Part shown: piece by piece, positions 36,281 through 49,782 of the stretch
Numbering within the stretch: the first letter of the stretch is position 1
Layout: every line of letters begins with the position of its first letter
Source of the DNA: Bolinopsis microptera
Taxonomy: Eukaryota > Ctenophora > Tentaculata > Lobata > Bolinopsidae
Direction: 5' to 3'
Assembly (NCBI RefSeq): GCF_026151205.1
Contig: NC_087083.1
Span: 7,604,460 to 7,668,459 of the forward strand
Length of the DNA stretch: 64,000 bases
Notes under the pieces: model-generated
Database searches by the model: none
Seen by the model: only the letters and a program-made list of their open reading frames with translations
Told to the model about the DNA's origin: nothing
Program-made: the position numbers and the translations under genes

Positions 36281-37795
36281 TCTTTTCAGTGATCATGTCA
36301 GTCACAAAACTTTTAACTCCTCGTTTATAATCAATCTAACTCACTTTTATCACAAAAGATTCAAATTATTTGCAGTGATCCTTTGTAAAGCTTTGAATGG
36401 TTTAAATTATTAAGTTTACAGTGTAAAATGAAAAAGGTTTTAAAAGAAAAACAAGCTGATTTTGTTTGAACTAACATCAAAGGTAGGATTAAGATACTGA
36501 AGAAAATTTCAAAGAGATTATCGTACGGTGACTGCTTGCAACAATTTGAAGGAAATTTACTGTACGTGAATATTTTCCCCAAATAATCATGACACGCGTG
36601 TCATTTCGATTACTCGGTTGTGAGTCGTGACAAGTTGACAAGTCATGTTTTAAAATGTCCATGAAAAACTAACGTCAAAATAACGCAGTGCGTATAACTA
36701 TAATTAAGAATACGCCTAGACTTAATTGGTTATTAAGAATAAGAAACTAAAATCTGTGGATTCATTGTCCAGTGGATTTGAGATAAATGTTTTCTAGGGT
36801 TACTTTATGGTTGTTACCACCTAGCTGCTGGAGCCACGGTGAACGCTTTAGGGTTGGTAATTTAATTCCGGAACACTCCTATCTTTAATCATCCCCTATT
36901 TAAGTCTTTAAAATTAAAGCTATGCTGGATTACTACGAGGACATGGGTAAACGGAAAAAAAATTTTTAATAACTTTCTGTAGAATGGTTTATCAAATCTC
37001 CCTTTTATGAATTTTTCGAATTGATGGTCTGGAAGCAAAGCAATGGTAAAATTGTCAAGGCTAGAATTAAAAGCGAAGCACACGTGCGAGTGGTCCAGCT
37101 TATAATTGTAAATACTTTGCAGAAGATAATTTTGTTTGACGTCAAGATTGTCGTAAAACATTCATATATTATGCCACAGTGAAACTATATTCAGTTTTGT
37201 TAGGAGCATATTTTCGCGCGAGAATTTTTCAAAAAGTTTTTCAAAGTGTATAACTATAACGTGTTATTGCTGCCTGTGAGACTGAAAATAACTAAATTTC
37301 ATTATCAGATAAATTCGCAAGACCCTCTTTAGAGAAACTACAATAAAGATATGTGCTGTGGCGACGGAACAAATCGCTGTACTAAACGGATTTGACAAAA
37401 ATAGTTCTATCAAGCTGTTCCAATTTTAATTCCTGCGCTTCAAATTTCAACCGACCAACAAAGCAAATCAGTCCACAAATTAAGCAGAAAACGAGAACGT
37501 TTATACGGACCTAATTAGTAACCATCTGCAATGAAGGCAAAATTGTTGCTCACTACCTCCTCTACCGAAAGAAAACCAGCATTCTTGTGATAATACTTTG
37601 ACTTTTATGCCACATTACAGCTCAAATTGGTGTGACAAATGGATAAAGTCGCAGATTTCAAAGGGGTTCTGAGAGGTAAATGACGGTTGCAATTAACCAA
37701 GGCAATTTCATCCACTTTAGATGGATCATGTCAGAGCGAGGACTGAAGAGTATCTGATTATGTGGTAAAATGTGGTTTAGTCGGTGATTCCAGAG
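36281..37795. other. AT-rich stretch with one unsupported ORF
   Basis: A minus-strand ATG frame at 36889-37161 (90 codons, starting MFYDNLDVKQNYLLQSIYN) has a fairly protein-like composition but no recognised domain. A weak phase-1 donor (CAAA|GTATTT) occurs after 15 codons. It may be chance; listed so it can be checked against transcripts. Confidence 0.25.
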
Positions 37796-38072
37796 CAGGT
37801 TACCAGATTACAAGATTACCAGATTACCATATTACCAGATTACCAGATTACTAGATTACCAGATTACCAGGTTACCAGGTTACCAGGTTATCAGGTTATC
37901 AGGTTACCAGGCTACCATGTTACCAGGTTACCAGGTTACCAGATTACCAGGTTACAAGGTTACCAGGTTACCAGATTACCAGATTACCAGATTACCAGGT
38001 TACCAGTTTATCAGGTTACCAGGTTACCGGGTTACCGGGTAACTAGGGTATTAGGATTTAGGTTACCAGTTT
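37796..38072. repeat. Degenerate (CAGGTTAC / CAGATTAC)n array
   Basis: The third array of the same 8-bp family, with mixed CAGGTTAC and CAGATTAC units. It is the most diverged of the three. Confidence 0.9.
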
Positions 38073-39029
38073 AGTTTTACCAGTTGCAGTATTCGGTGGT
38101 TTCTTTGCAGGTGTTGAACTATTTCAACTATTTTTATTCAACTATTTTAGGTTAATTTCTGTGGATCTGACGATGATGATGGATGATAAGACAGCAAACT
38201 TCGAAATTTTCGATTCTATGACGAGTGACGACTGACGACAGCTAATTAGTGATTGATGACATAATAGTTCAACCCTGACTGCAAATCTTCAGTCGTGATT
38301 TCAGCTTCTTCTCAACATGATCAGGGATTGTTGTCAACGGGAAACAATGATATATTTTGTTAAAAATTTCTGACCAGTCTATTGGGATTAATTCTATTAT
38401 TCCTTTTTCAGCATAAGTGAAATATCCTGTACAGAACTATAATCCAAATAATAACTGCATCGTTAAAAGCAACCCAGATGAACCTACTTTCGAACTTGAT
38501 TGGTTAATTCGGTTCGTGGGTTAACAGTCGGTGGTATAAAAAGGGGGGGGGGGGGTAAAATCCACCATGATTCACACAGCTTACACCAGACACCTCTTTG
38601 TAATAAAAGTGGAACGTGAAGGCAGTTCATGATAATATGTTAGAGTTAAAATGTGCCATGAAGTGTGTGACAACAAGGTGTTAATTACAAATTGGAAGAA
38701 GTTTTAGAAAATCTGAACGTATGTGGTGAAAGTCTGCAGCTCTGCGACAAGTCTAATAGTTTTGCCTACGTTTGTCTTGAATTATAAATTCAAGAGCTTG
38801 TTTATTCAGAAAAAATTTATAGAATTTGCATTTGAGAAACGGTAAAATGTAATATTCGATCCCTTAATGTACTTTTGAGAGTTATGTCACAGTTATACTA
38901 AAAATCACTAAAAATAAATGATTAAATCAATGGGAAGGAAAAAATAGTTATGAAAAACTGATACAAGGTCAACCAATCTCTCATGACAAAATATAAACTG
39001 AAAATGTTTATTCCTGAAATGAAACTGAC
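38073..39029. other. AT-rich stretch with a G13 run
   Basis: Contains a homopolymer of 13 G at 38543-38555. No supported gene. Confidence 0.4.
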
Positions 39030-39192
39030 CTGATATCTGTAGCGAATGGTCCAACTGCTGTCTAATATCCCCGACTCTATCTTGATCGCTTTCCCCGTGC
39101 GTTATCACTAGACATTTTGAATTACCACCGTGACTGCCGTGACGTTTGTTGAGTTTTGGAGTTTCTGATCGCCTTCTGAAGTGGGAGTTCAT
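39030..39192 (-). CDS. Putative first exon, 54 codons (E11)
   Basis: An ATG at 39192 on the minus strand opens 54 codons beginning MNSHFRRRSETPKLNKRHGS, with a polar middle and a helical end (DIRQQLDHSLQIS). It ends at ATATCAG|GTCAGT, last exon base 39030, 163 nt, phase 1. The basic Arg/Lys/His-rich start followed by a possible helix echoes E10 in layout but not in sequence. Without splicing the frame would continue to about 38908. No domain recognised. The 338-bp (CT)n block lies 75 bp upstream in the transcribed direction. Confidence 0.6.
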
Positions 39193-39264
39193 TTAGAAAC
39201 TTGATTTAGTTTTTGATTCGCGTACTTTCTGCTTTATTGTAAAGCATGATTATCATGTGACCCG

Positions 39265-39607
<343 letters not shown>

Positions 39608-39920
39608 AAGGTCAACAGACGCTGGCCTCCTGCGGTAAGCGGTAAGCCTTCTAACCGTGCCCACAGAGTGCAACCCGATCAATTGACTGCTTATCTTTTA
39701 TGTGCGGCCTGTAGGCCTGTAGGCCTTCGATGCCCTCAAATTATTGATCTGAACCGGTTAAGAGCCGGAATGAAGCCGACTTGCTAACCGTTAATTGTTT
39801 TTCATCTCCGTCGGAAGTGGGAATTGTATAAAACCGGCTGAGAATCGGTTGAGAACCAGATTTTAAATAATAACTGGTTAAGCGTGCCGACTGAGCTTGC
39901 AGGCTGAAATCATAAAATAT

Positions 39921-40672
39921 TTAACCTGGGGTATCTGTTACAAACCTGGGGTGTTTATTACAAACCTGGGGTGGTTATTATAAACATGGGGTGGTTATTA
40001 TTAACCCGGGGTGTTTATTACAAACCTGGGGTGGTTATTACAAACCTGGGGTGGTTATTACAAACCTGGGGTGGTTATTACAAACCTGGGGTGGTTATTA
40101 CAAACCTGGGGTGTTTATTACAAACCTGGGGTGGTTATTATAAACCATAGGTGTTTATTACAAACCTGGGGTGGTTATTACAAACCTGGGGTGGTTATTA
40201 CAAACCTGGGGTGTTTATTATAAACCTGGGGTGTTTATTACAAACCTGGGGTGGTTATTATAAACCATGGGTGTTTATTACAAACCTGGGGTGTTTATTA
40301 CAAACCTGGGGTGTTTATTACAAACCTGGGGTGTTTATTACAAACCTGGGGTGGTTATTACAAACCTGGGGTGTTTATTACAAACCTGGGGTATTTATTA
40401 CAAACCTGGGGTGTTTATTACAAACCTGGGGTGTTTATTACAAACCTGGGGTGTTTATTACAAACCTGGGGTGTTTATTACAAACCTGGGGCGGTTACTA
40501 CAAACCTGGGGTGTTTATTACAAACCTGGGGTATTTATTACAAACCTGGGGTGGTTATTACAAACCTGGGGTGGTTATTACAAACCTGGGGTGTTTATTA
40601 CAAACCTGGGGTGTTTATTACAAACCTGGGGTGTTTATTACAAACCTGGGGTGTTTATTACAAACCTGGGGT
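39921..40672. repeat. 20-bp minisatellite, about 37 copies
   Basis: The unit is CAAACCTGGGGTGTTTATTA with frequent G/T variation (GTGG or GTGT) at one position and a few other substitutions. The overlapping frames (QTWGVYYKPG and similar) are artefacts of a 20-bp unit. Confidence 0.95.
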
Positions 40673-43485
40673 CTGGTGTCTTGCTTCCTCTGATGCCCTC
40701 ATTAGGTGGGTGACTACCCCGTCTAACAGGGTCAGGTGTTTTAGCTTTAAGTTTGGGGTTTGGCGTGGATCCTCGTCTCGTAGACCGGTATCTTACGGTC
40801 AGCATTGGCATTTCACATTTGTATTAGTCCATATTCTGTATTTTAGCTATATAGATTGTAATTAATTAATTGTTGGTTGTAAAGAAAACGCTAAGTGTAT
40901 TAGTCCATCTTCTGTATCTTAGCTATAAAGATTGTGATTGATTGTTTATTAAATAAAAGTTCCAAACAAGGGATAGTTAAAAATAACGCCCAAGTCTAAT
41001 CTTTCCCTAAAACAAATAACTAAATATCAAAACTTCATTGTAATTTCTGCCAATATCTCTTGTCATAAGCTAAATTACGGAGATAATACAGCTATAGATT
41101 GTAATTAATTATTTTTTGGTTATAAATAAAACGTGGATATTTGTGAACAATCTTTTATAATACATTATTGTAATCATTTAGTCGTGTTAGGTTATAATAA
41201 AATGATTAATTAATGAAATAAATATGATCATCATGAATTATTTTAGAATTTCTGAGTATAAATCAACATAAATCTATTTATCAAGATTCGACTTTTAAAA
41301 CAACACAACTAAAAGGAACACACTACATCGCAAAATCAAAGCTCAAACTCTGTACCACTTAAAACTTTAATGGCGGTCTACCAACGTCCACCGAACACTA
41401 TTTTAAACGCTTGTGAGTAATTTTAGAAATGGTTACCACAGACCTTAAATTATAAATTAGGAGCACTGGTCAAATTAGCCGCGTAGTAGTCGATAGATAA
41501 ATATTAAATAGACCGCATGAATGTATGGATATATTGTGCATATTTATTGTCCAAGAGCCAAGTCAACATGACAGTGACTGGGCCAATATGAGGATATGGG
41601 GAATATGGGGAACCGAATAAACAGAATAAACTGCACCCTGTTAAAAGTTAACATTGTACCTCTGTTTGCCGTGAGTTAGTCAGTATGACGGAGCCCCATT
41701 ATGACCCTTATGCGGATACTTCAAGTTAAAGTTGGCATTTGGCAGATTGCGAGAGGCAAAGGATCGTCCAATGCCAGCGACTGATAAGAAAATGTACCAT
41801 ATGTATTATGACCTTCCTCGCCTGATGCTTCACTGCACCTTTAACACAATCTAATTTAGCTCAAACTGACATTCAACAACCTCTGCAAAACTATGTTTTG
41901 CTGCAATTTAAATATAAAAGGTTTAAAAGAACTCTATACTGCCAGCTCCTGTAAAAGGTGGGCAAACTTCTTTATACTGATTACCTGGCCACTAATTTGC
42001 TAATCATGACTATTTAGTGTTTAGTTACGCCACTTTAAATACCCCTGAAACCATGACCAAATATTTATCTCTGTTTTGTTGGCATATCTACTACTAATTA
42101 GGATGGTAAATACATAATATGATGAACCAAAGGAAGCACATACAATATCAATATGGCGACCACTCTCTTGCAGCTTAGGACGTCTTATCTTAACATATAG
42201 TTAGTGATAGTTACGATGATGGTTGTAGGTTTACAATCTCCACTGACCTACAGATCACTGACCTACAGATCATTGCACAGAGTTGTACAGATCCTCGTAT
42301 CCGGTGACGCACGGTTCCGCAATCCGACATTTCTGATAAATATCTGACATATATTTGCTATAGGCTTAATACGCCTATAATACTGCAATAAGAGGCAAAC
42401 GGAGTCCTATTGCCTCGGCGTCTTACCTCATAGCTTACTATCGTGCGAGTCAACACTCAACATATCAAAGTCTGATAAGCAGATTCGCAAATCGAGATAA
42501 GCTTTATCCACCGTCTTAGTTAGCCACATGCAGGTGATATTTGATAAGGACAACAGGTCAGACAATCAAATAGATCTGGTAGACCATCTCGCCCGCAAGT
42601 CTATCTAGATACACAAATACTGTAGCTCGAGACGTAAGATAAGACATCGGTGTGCTTTAGCTTTGTGCCCTATTCTTTCGTGTAACTAGGAAAGCAATCA
42701 TGCAATAGATTTAGATCAAGAGTCGCCCAACAATCGGCCGCAAGTCTGTCTGGATAAGAGAGTACCATATTGCTTGAGATACAGGATCCCGGAGCTCCAA
42801 GTCCGGAGAAATGCAAAGTTTTAGTTCCTGCAGTTTGGAAAGCATCCAAGGAAAATATTTAGATCGAGCATCACTCAATTATTTAAGGTAAATGGATACA
42901 TAACGATAAAGTAAAATGCTGTGAAGCACTAAGATTGGAGGATCCGCGGAGACTATTTATATTTTGAAATCATCATACTGCGATCCGCCAAGAACAAAAA
43001 GCAATTATAAAAATATAATCGCTTTGAAGGGGTGTTTATATTAATTTGTTTATACCAATTTAGATCAAACGGCCCAAAAATAGAAACAGACACAACAACA
43101 AAACGGTCTCCACCCAAAATCTTGATTTAAGCAATCCGTCTAGGACGTCAGCAAAGAAATTCAACGTGACAGCTTTTCGAATTTCTTTGAATAATATTTA
43201 TAAACCACACATAGTTGCCACGACATGTCTAGTGCAAGGCAGGTTAGCCGAATTCATCCGTCAACTATATAGACTACAAACAGAAAAATAGCAATTGTTG
43301 TCGAGTACTCAGGTTAGTGATTAAAAACGTACAAATACAATGGTGAATATCAAGAGAAGAAGGGAATGAAGTATGATCGACCGTAAAAACAGATTCTAGA
43401 AGCCGCGCCTAACTGCAAAGAAATTTACGTAAGTGTGAGCATACAATTTTCATCACTTGAGAATATGGTGTAATAATCCTTTTTC
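40673..43485. other. AT-rich stretch, diverged duplication, no confident gene
   Basis: No supported coding region. A diverged tandem duplication lies at about 42580-42880 (shared GCCGCAAGTCTGTCTGGATA-like blocks). A tiny minus-strand frame at 42439-42463 (MLSVDSHD, donor GATA|GTAAGC, phase 1) could be a further first exon but is too short to trust. Confidence 0.4.
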
Positions 43486-43565
43486 ATCCAGGACATTCGA
43501 AAGGAAAGAAAAAAAGGAACTTTATTAATAATTCCTTTTCTTCTTTCCTTTCGAATGTCCTGGAT
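43486..43565. repeat. 34-bp-arm hairpin (foldback or small-RNA precursor-like)
   Basis: Left arm 43486-43519 and right arm 43532-43565 are complementary at 33 of 34 positions around a 12-nt AT-rich loop. Pairing extends a few bases further outward. Key sequence: ATCCAGGACATTCGAAAGG in the left arm. It has no coding capacity and no clear target duplication. It could be a very small foldback MITE or a hairpin RNA source. Confidence 0.9.
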
Positions 43566-43662
43566 CAAAAATTCTTCATAATGTACAATCGGTACAAAGA
43601 CATAAATTCTTCCTGACAGGGTAAATGTTTCAGTTGGTGGATCAGTAAAAACTCTCTATACC

Positions 43663-43933
43663 TAGTGGCGTAACGTTGTATATAATTAGCGTGCCCCCCC
43701 CCCCCCCCCCCCCTCCTCCTCCGTATTCCAACACCAAATTGTAAGACCCAAGACTAAGTGCTAAAATAATAATACCGTTAGAATAATTATCATAATGAGG
43801 GAAATAAACACGTTTTTACCTGGGGACCCCAGGCTATTATGTTTATAAACATAGAGATTCGGTGGAACGACAGGCTGAGCGCCACCTAGTAAACACGTTA
43901 TAGCGTCCTCCCCCCCTGGAAATTATACCACTA
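43663..43933. mobile_element. Possible hAT-type MITE with C-tract
   Basis: The left end TAGTGGCGTAACG resembles the CAGTGGCGTAACG terminus of the MITE at 51000, and the right end ATACCACTA is partly complementary. The interior has a C20 run at 43694-43713. No target duplication was found, so this is tentative. Confidence 0.4.
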
Positions 43934-44100
43934 GGTCCATGGTGTTATAGGTGTTACTATCTTTCCTTATCTGGTATTAATTCATTAACACATATAATAC
44001 ATGTTGTGTTTAACTTAACAACATATGGAAGGAAAGAAACGTTGACATTAACAACAAACAAGATATCATTATCCGATTTTAACAGCTATATATTTTACAG

Positions 44101-44152
44101 AGAGTCATCCAGAGTCATCCAGAGTCACCCAGAGTCCTCCAGAGTCACCCAG
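44101..44152. repeat. 12-bp tandem repeat, about 4-5 copies
   Basis: AGAGTCATCCAG and variants (AGAGTCACCCAG, AGAGTCCTCCAG). Confidence 0.85.
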
Positions 44153-47100
44153 TCAGCACATACGTAAGTGAAGCTTCTGGAGAACACACCTGAAGGGCCG
44201 GCAGTCACTTCCTAAAACATTTAATCAGGAACGGTTCCGAGGCAGGGCGAGAGTGACATGGCCGGAGGGTCAAGAATTAAGTCGTCTTAAAAACGGCCAC
44301 TTTGCCGGTTGCCCATTTGCCCAACCCTAATATGATTAGTTCGAGAGGGTGCGGTCTTGCCAGTAAAATGCCAAAGAAAAGCTTCACTTAAAATTTTCCC
44401 ATCGGAAATCCAAACGAAATGATTAATGAGCAATCGCGTTAGAAAGCTGCCATAGGAACAGCTTTCTGAATATTTCCCGATTAGATTTTGGAAACCAAAG
44501 TGTAACTAAAAATGTACGGCTACGTTCCTAGACTTCCATAGAAACAGCTTCCTCGCTATTACCCCGATTGGAAGCCCAAGTCTGATGATTAATGAACGGT
44601 AAAATCATAGACAAATGCAGTTTATAGTTTAAATGATGGTAATATGGAGGTTACTGACATGACCTCGCCTAGAAGTGGAGTTACGGTTGTTAGTATAACT
44701 AGTTATGTGACTGAAGTGAGTTCAGTGAAGCTGGGTATGTGACTCAATCTGGGTATGTGACTGAAGTTTTGAGAGATCTAAGTCAGAGATGTACTACTTA
44801 ATAGCATCGTTAACATAGACTAACATTTAATTGGTTGCCGGCCTCGCCAAGATATGGAAGAAAACGAGGTTTATTTACTGCTACTTTACTATACTAAATG
44901 ATCCCTTGAATCTGAAGTCGATTAATAGTTTGAAGAAAAACTGCACAATACTCAGAAAAGAGCGTAGACAAAAGAAATTTTGACTGAGTTTTGTTTAAAA
45001 ATTCGTACTTTTTCTACTATTCGATAGGTTGAGGAAGATTGGAAGTGGACGTAACTTAAGTTTTAATAGCAGATCAATATAAAGCTGACAAGCTAGACTG
45101 TATTTTATTTTATTAAGCTTAGTAAGCCCTGAATTTAAGTTCAGCTCTGTAAATACTTTCAATGACAAAAACCTTAGTGATTTATTAACAGTCTCCACAT
45201 CAAACCAAATGTTAATATCAAGCAGGACTGGTCTAGTCCTAAATATCAGTCAATCTGCGAACGGAAATAAATCACTATATTTGGTAATTTAAAAAATGCA
45301 ACGCGAATTCCCTAAATCAATCATCGTGACACGAAATCCCAAATTAGCACTATATAACCACATTTTTAACTGTAATTTTACCTCAATCCTTAAGTCTGTA
45401 ATTATAGACAGATGATATTGCAGCCCACGAAAAATGTCGCTGTGGTATCTATCATACCCAGAATTATAAAATATGCGTCGCGAATAAACTCCGACAAAGA
45501 TAATTAACTAAAATTGTGTACTAAAAAGAAATTTCATCATCGAGCTAACCTTTTCTTCAGAAAAGTCGTAGCACAAAGAAAAATCAAAATTAGATAGCCA
45601 GATACAACATTTAAGTCTAATCACTAAGAGACTCAGAGACACTACTGGCAGACTCAGCATGGTTTTGGGAGCAAGATTGAAGATTAATGGTATTGAACTT
45701 GTTGAGCTTCTTCCTTAGGTCTCCTACTAGCGTGGTTCACAGGTACATTAATAGGAATCTACCAACTGTATACTGTCGTAAACTAAATGAAGTCTGCGGA
45801 TATCTGTTCAATATGTGCAGTGGTTGAGTTAAACTAATAAGTTAATAAATTACTTGTCTAGATTTGTTTTATCCGACAAGTCGATTCTGAACAGACTCAA
45901 GTAAATGGTTTTCATTGTGAACCATTCCTGTAATTTTTGAAAGAAAAGTGCACACTTTAAACTGACAGAAATAAGCAAAACTGCCACACAAGTGAGGTGA
46001 ATTTTTAAAAGTCAGCCTCTTTTTTATGCGGTCGTGAAAGCTCCCCTAACAGCTCCCCTAACAGCTCAGCTCAGTGTTGATAATTTGATTGTGCCGCATC
46101 CTATGCTAAAATTGGATGAAATATTCTTATAACAAGTATAAAGACGGTCCTCAATAAAGTGAGACAGCAGATTTGATATTAAATCATGAAAAAGTGTGCA
46201 CGACCTGCCAGCAATACAAATGTATACCTACTCATCGACCAAAAACGGATCGTGAGAGTAAAAACATAGCTTCGACTGAGTGAGTGAGTTGGTCACCTCC
46301 ACATATCCAACAACGGCAAAAACCCCACTAAAAATGGAAAATCTCAAATAAAATACAATATGACGACTCTTATATAGAATTCAAAATATTCGACTAACTG
46401 GTGTTCAGAGTAAGTACACCCAGGAACGCGGAAAGGTAGAACATGAAAAACATACCGGCCGTCGCAGCTGGCAGTTGCACAATGTTAGTATACTTTGGGT
46501 GAATAGTAGTGAAGTCGTGTAGTTTTAAGTTGAAGGTATTCTGAACGCTGTTATTCACTATGTGGATACGTTGGATACTCTAGTATAGGCCTTACATAGA
46601 TAAAGGTCAGGGTATTATTAAACGACACAAAACGTATGCCACTGGCAGTTGACAGAGGCGGGGATAATTCCAGGGACACTAACCCTATAACAGGACTACA
46701 GTAGTTTAAAGAGCACTAGAGGGTTGTGAAGTTATCCGAAACTTTCCAGAAGGCCGAAGGGTCAGAATGAGAAGCCATACATCGTACGCGACACGCGTAC
46801 TTGAAGTGTATATATAATTATATAAACAATAAGATTTGGTACCCAAAAACACATTGCACAGCGAGCTTTTGCCGAATTCCCGGCGTGAAGTACATACCAG
46901 CACTTTAAACTACGAGGTGATACTATTTGGCTGGTTTATGAATTGCTTCAGTCGCGGCTTACTAATTTCAGCTCTCAACACACCGGCATATGTTTCTTTT
47001 TTGTTTCTAGAAGGACTGATCCATAAACATTCCTAACTTGATAAAACTACTTAGTAAAAGTGAACCTATTATTGTTGTACGCCGTACGGGGAAGTTAAAG

Positions 47101-47291
47101 TTAAACTATTGTGCATATTAGGCCACACACGTACTGATACCTACGCGTGACTGTCTTAATGCACCAATAGTTTAACTAACCCGTAAAATATCTTGGCATT
47201 TCTAAAAGTAGATACAAGTCGTATCTTGTAGCAAGGTGTTCCACCTCTACAGTGTTACAAATAAGGACACTTCACATGATATGTCCTAACA
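44153..47291. other. AT-rich stretch, no confident gene
   Basis: Frames at 44995-45198 and 46706-46903 (both minus, GTG starts) have no domain or good splice support. Confidence 0.4.
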
Positions 47292-47355
47292 TGCCCAAAT
47301 ATGGTCATCACGTGTCAAGTTATATGCCCAAACATGGTCATCACGTGTCAAGTTA
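47292..47355. repeat. Short tandem duplication, 2 copies
   Basis: ATGCCCAAAYATGGTCATCA plus CGTGTCAAGTTA occurs twice. Confidence 0.8.
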
Positions 47356-49068
47356 AACTACCTGCTCACCAAATTTCAGACCCTGTTAAACCAAGGGATG
47401 ATTCAAGGAATATTCTGGAAGGTTCTAATACATAGCTTCCTGACAGGAGGGTCCCATAGATACCAAGGATCGGAAATTCTCTACTGAGTGAAGAGAAAGT
47501 GCAGGCAGCAGGCTTAGAGGCGATTTATTAAAACAACTTGTAAACTTTAAAGCTTAACAATAACTCAGTTAAGGCTAATAAAAGGGGTGATCACAACAAC
47601 TGACCCCTCACTATACGCACATCCTTTAAACCGCAAGGATTGTAGAAGGAGGTGGACTAAAAAGTGAAGAGTAGATAAGTGCAGACGTAGAGGTAAGGTA
47701 TTTTTATAATTATTAAAAGAACCAAGATGATGTTAAACTTACGCGCAATTACGTTATAGTTAGCTTCTCTAATCTTTCTTGATACACTGAAACTGTTTAC
47801 TGTTCGCAGATGAAACTGTTCACTCTTCCTTAACTGAACTCGATGGTTTAATACATGGTGTTGATGATAAAGTTCCAATCTGTTTAAAACTGCTTTGTTA
47901 ACATGAATGATTGTGCTTAGAGAACAAAAGGAATGGATAATGCATCAGATGAATAATAGATTTAATATACCCGCTGATCATCAGTCGAATCTATTACTAA
48001 ACACCTGTTAAACCACAAGCTTACAAGGTTCTTCAAGACAGTTCCCGACTAAGACTTGCAAGCAAATATATCGGTCTTCTTAATTACAAACTAATTATAA
48101 AATTTTAAAGTTTAATGTCTGTGATTACAATTAGTATTAACCCAATTGAGAGAAGGAAATATCAAAACAAAACACAACTCCTCGTCTGTTTCCCCAGCAA
48201 CATGATCTCTACAACAACCAGCGCAAGCCAGATACTCGAAATAGTAAAGATAAGAAATAACAAAGATAAACATTAAAATCTCCCTCTCTTTAAACTATCT
48301 GTCTAATGAGGAATTTAGCCTCCCCCAGGAATTTACCCTGGACCTACAGACGGTTTCGACAATTCTCCTTCGTCAGAACAAGCCTTGGTTGGATATGCAT
48401 GCACATCCCGGAAATATGGACTCTAATCCCTAATAGGTTGTAAACAGCGACTCTAGTTGGAAGCCGGTGCAGGTGACTTAGCCAAAAATATGGTTAGTTC
48501 CCGTTCTGGGAGATTAGATATAGTTAGGGATGAAGACATCGACAAGTGGACTCCAAGAGTCAGAGATACTGATCAGTAGTCACGTGGGCTCAAGAGTTGT
48601 CGCGTGGGCTCAATCTAAACAGATCAAAATTTCACCTGTAATTTGGAGTAATTTGGTCTTAAAATAGATACGCTCATTGTAATTATTTGAGCGTTGGCGG
48701 GAAAATCAGAATTTTAAGTGATGTGGTTCAAATTTAATTTAAGCCGTTCAACTGGTTAAACTCTTTATTCTTCTTCGTAGACATATGATCAGGGTAGAAA
48801 CCTGACTACAATAATGCATTTCCTGGATACAACAGGCCGGCTTCTGTTAACCACATTTCTTCTGTTATCAAAATTTAAACCACATTAATTTCTTTTAAAC
48901 ATCAACTTTTAACTAAACATAAGAATTATAAACTCAATCTCAAAATATTAACAAACGTCTGAAAACTATGTTAAACTAACTAACGTCCGCGCAAAACGTG
49001 TTCAACAAAGTCAGAACTTGAAGTGTGTGTGGTCAGATAATCGGTTAATGCGGTGAAGGTCACGCACA
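47356..49068. other. AT-rich stretch, one possible internal exon
   Basis: On the minus strand an open frame ends at GCGC|GTAAGT (47743), a strong phase-1 donor. It has no ATG but is preceded by a pyrimidine-rich acceptor-like CTCTAAG at about 47913, so it could be an internal or non-coding exon. Otherwise nothing recognised. Confidence 0.25.
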
Positions 49069-49180
49069 TTATGACAGTTTGTATGCCTTTATTATGACAG
49101 TTTGTATGCCTTTATTACGACAGTTTGTATGCCTTTATAATAACAGTTTATATGCCTTTATAATAACAGTTTATGCCTTC
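49069..49180. repeat. 24-bp minisatellite, about 5 copies
   Basis: TTATGACAGTTTGTATGCCT-type units drifting to AATAACAGTTTATATGCCTT. Confidence 0.9.
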
Positions 49181-49782
49181 ATGACTGTTAGGTCACACTC
49201 CTCTTAATACATAATTCCCCTGATGAAATCAAAATATGCGTCTATTGTGCCTGCGTTAAAGGTCCCCATAGCTTTAATCAAAGGGGTGATCCCAATTAAT
49301 AAAACCTCGTATGAGTACCGGAGTACGAGACGCATTTATAAAACCACAATGGGTTATTGGGCAGTCGAGGGAGGTGGATTTTAATCCATACGCACCTTTT
49401 GTTAGTACTTAAATCAGAAAAATAATGATAACAATCACTTTACTTAACTGCAATAGTGCACTATTACAGTTAAGTAAAATACGGCAGCAATCACTATTAA
49501 CGTCAAACTTTACTTACAAACGAACTGAAGATATAACATAAAATGTCTACTGTTGGTAAAAGCAGGCTCATATTACAGCTTAGTAACTTGAAGTTGAACT
49601 GTTGAACTTGTGTTGAAAGGTTATTGGTAGTCCCCACTTTAAAACAAAATACACGAAACATCTCGAACACATTATCACCGCATCCCAGCAGCTGCAACTT
49701 GTGTATTCTAGAAATAGCTAGAGAGAGAGAAGTCGTAGCAAGTCAAGAAGTTCACTGTCAGCTAACTCGCAAGTACCAGTAG

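Noticed and set aside
40011-40865. Long overlapping frames QTWGVYYKPG
   Set aside because: A 20-bp minisatellite read in all three frames; no independent coding evidence.
47743-47913. Open minus-strand frame ending at GCGC|GTAAGT in phase 1
   Set aside because: No ATG in frame, so not counted in the first-exon series. An acceptor-like CTCTAAG upstream leaves an internal or untranslated exon possible.
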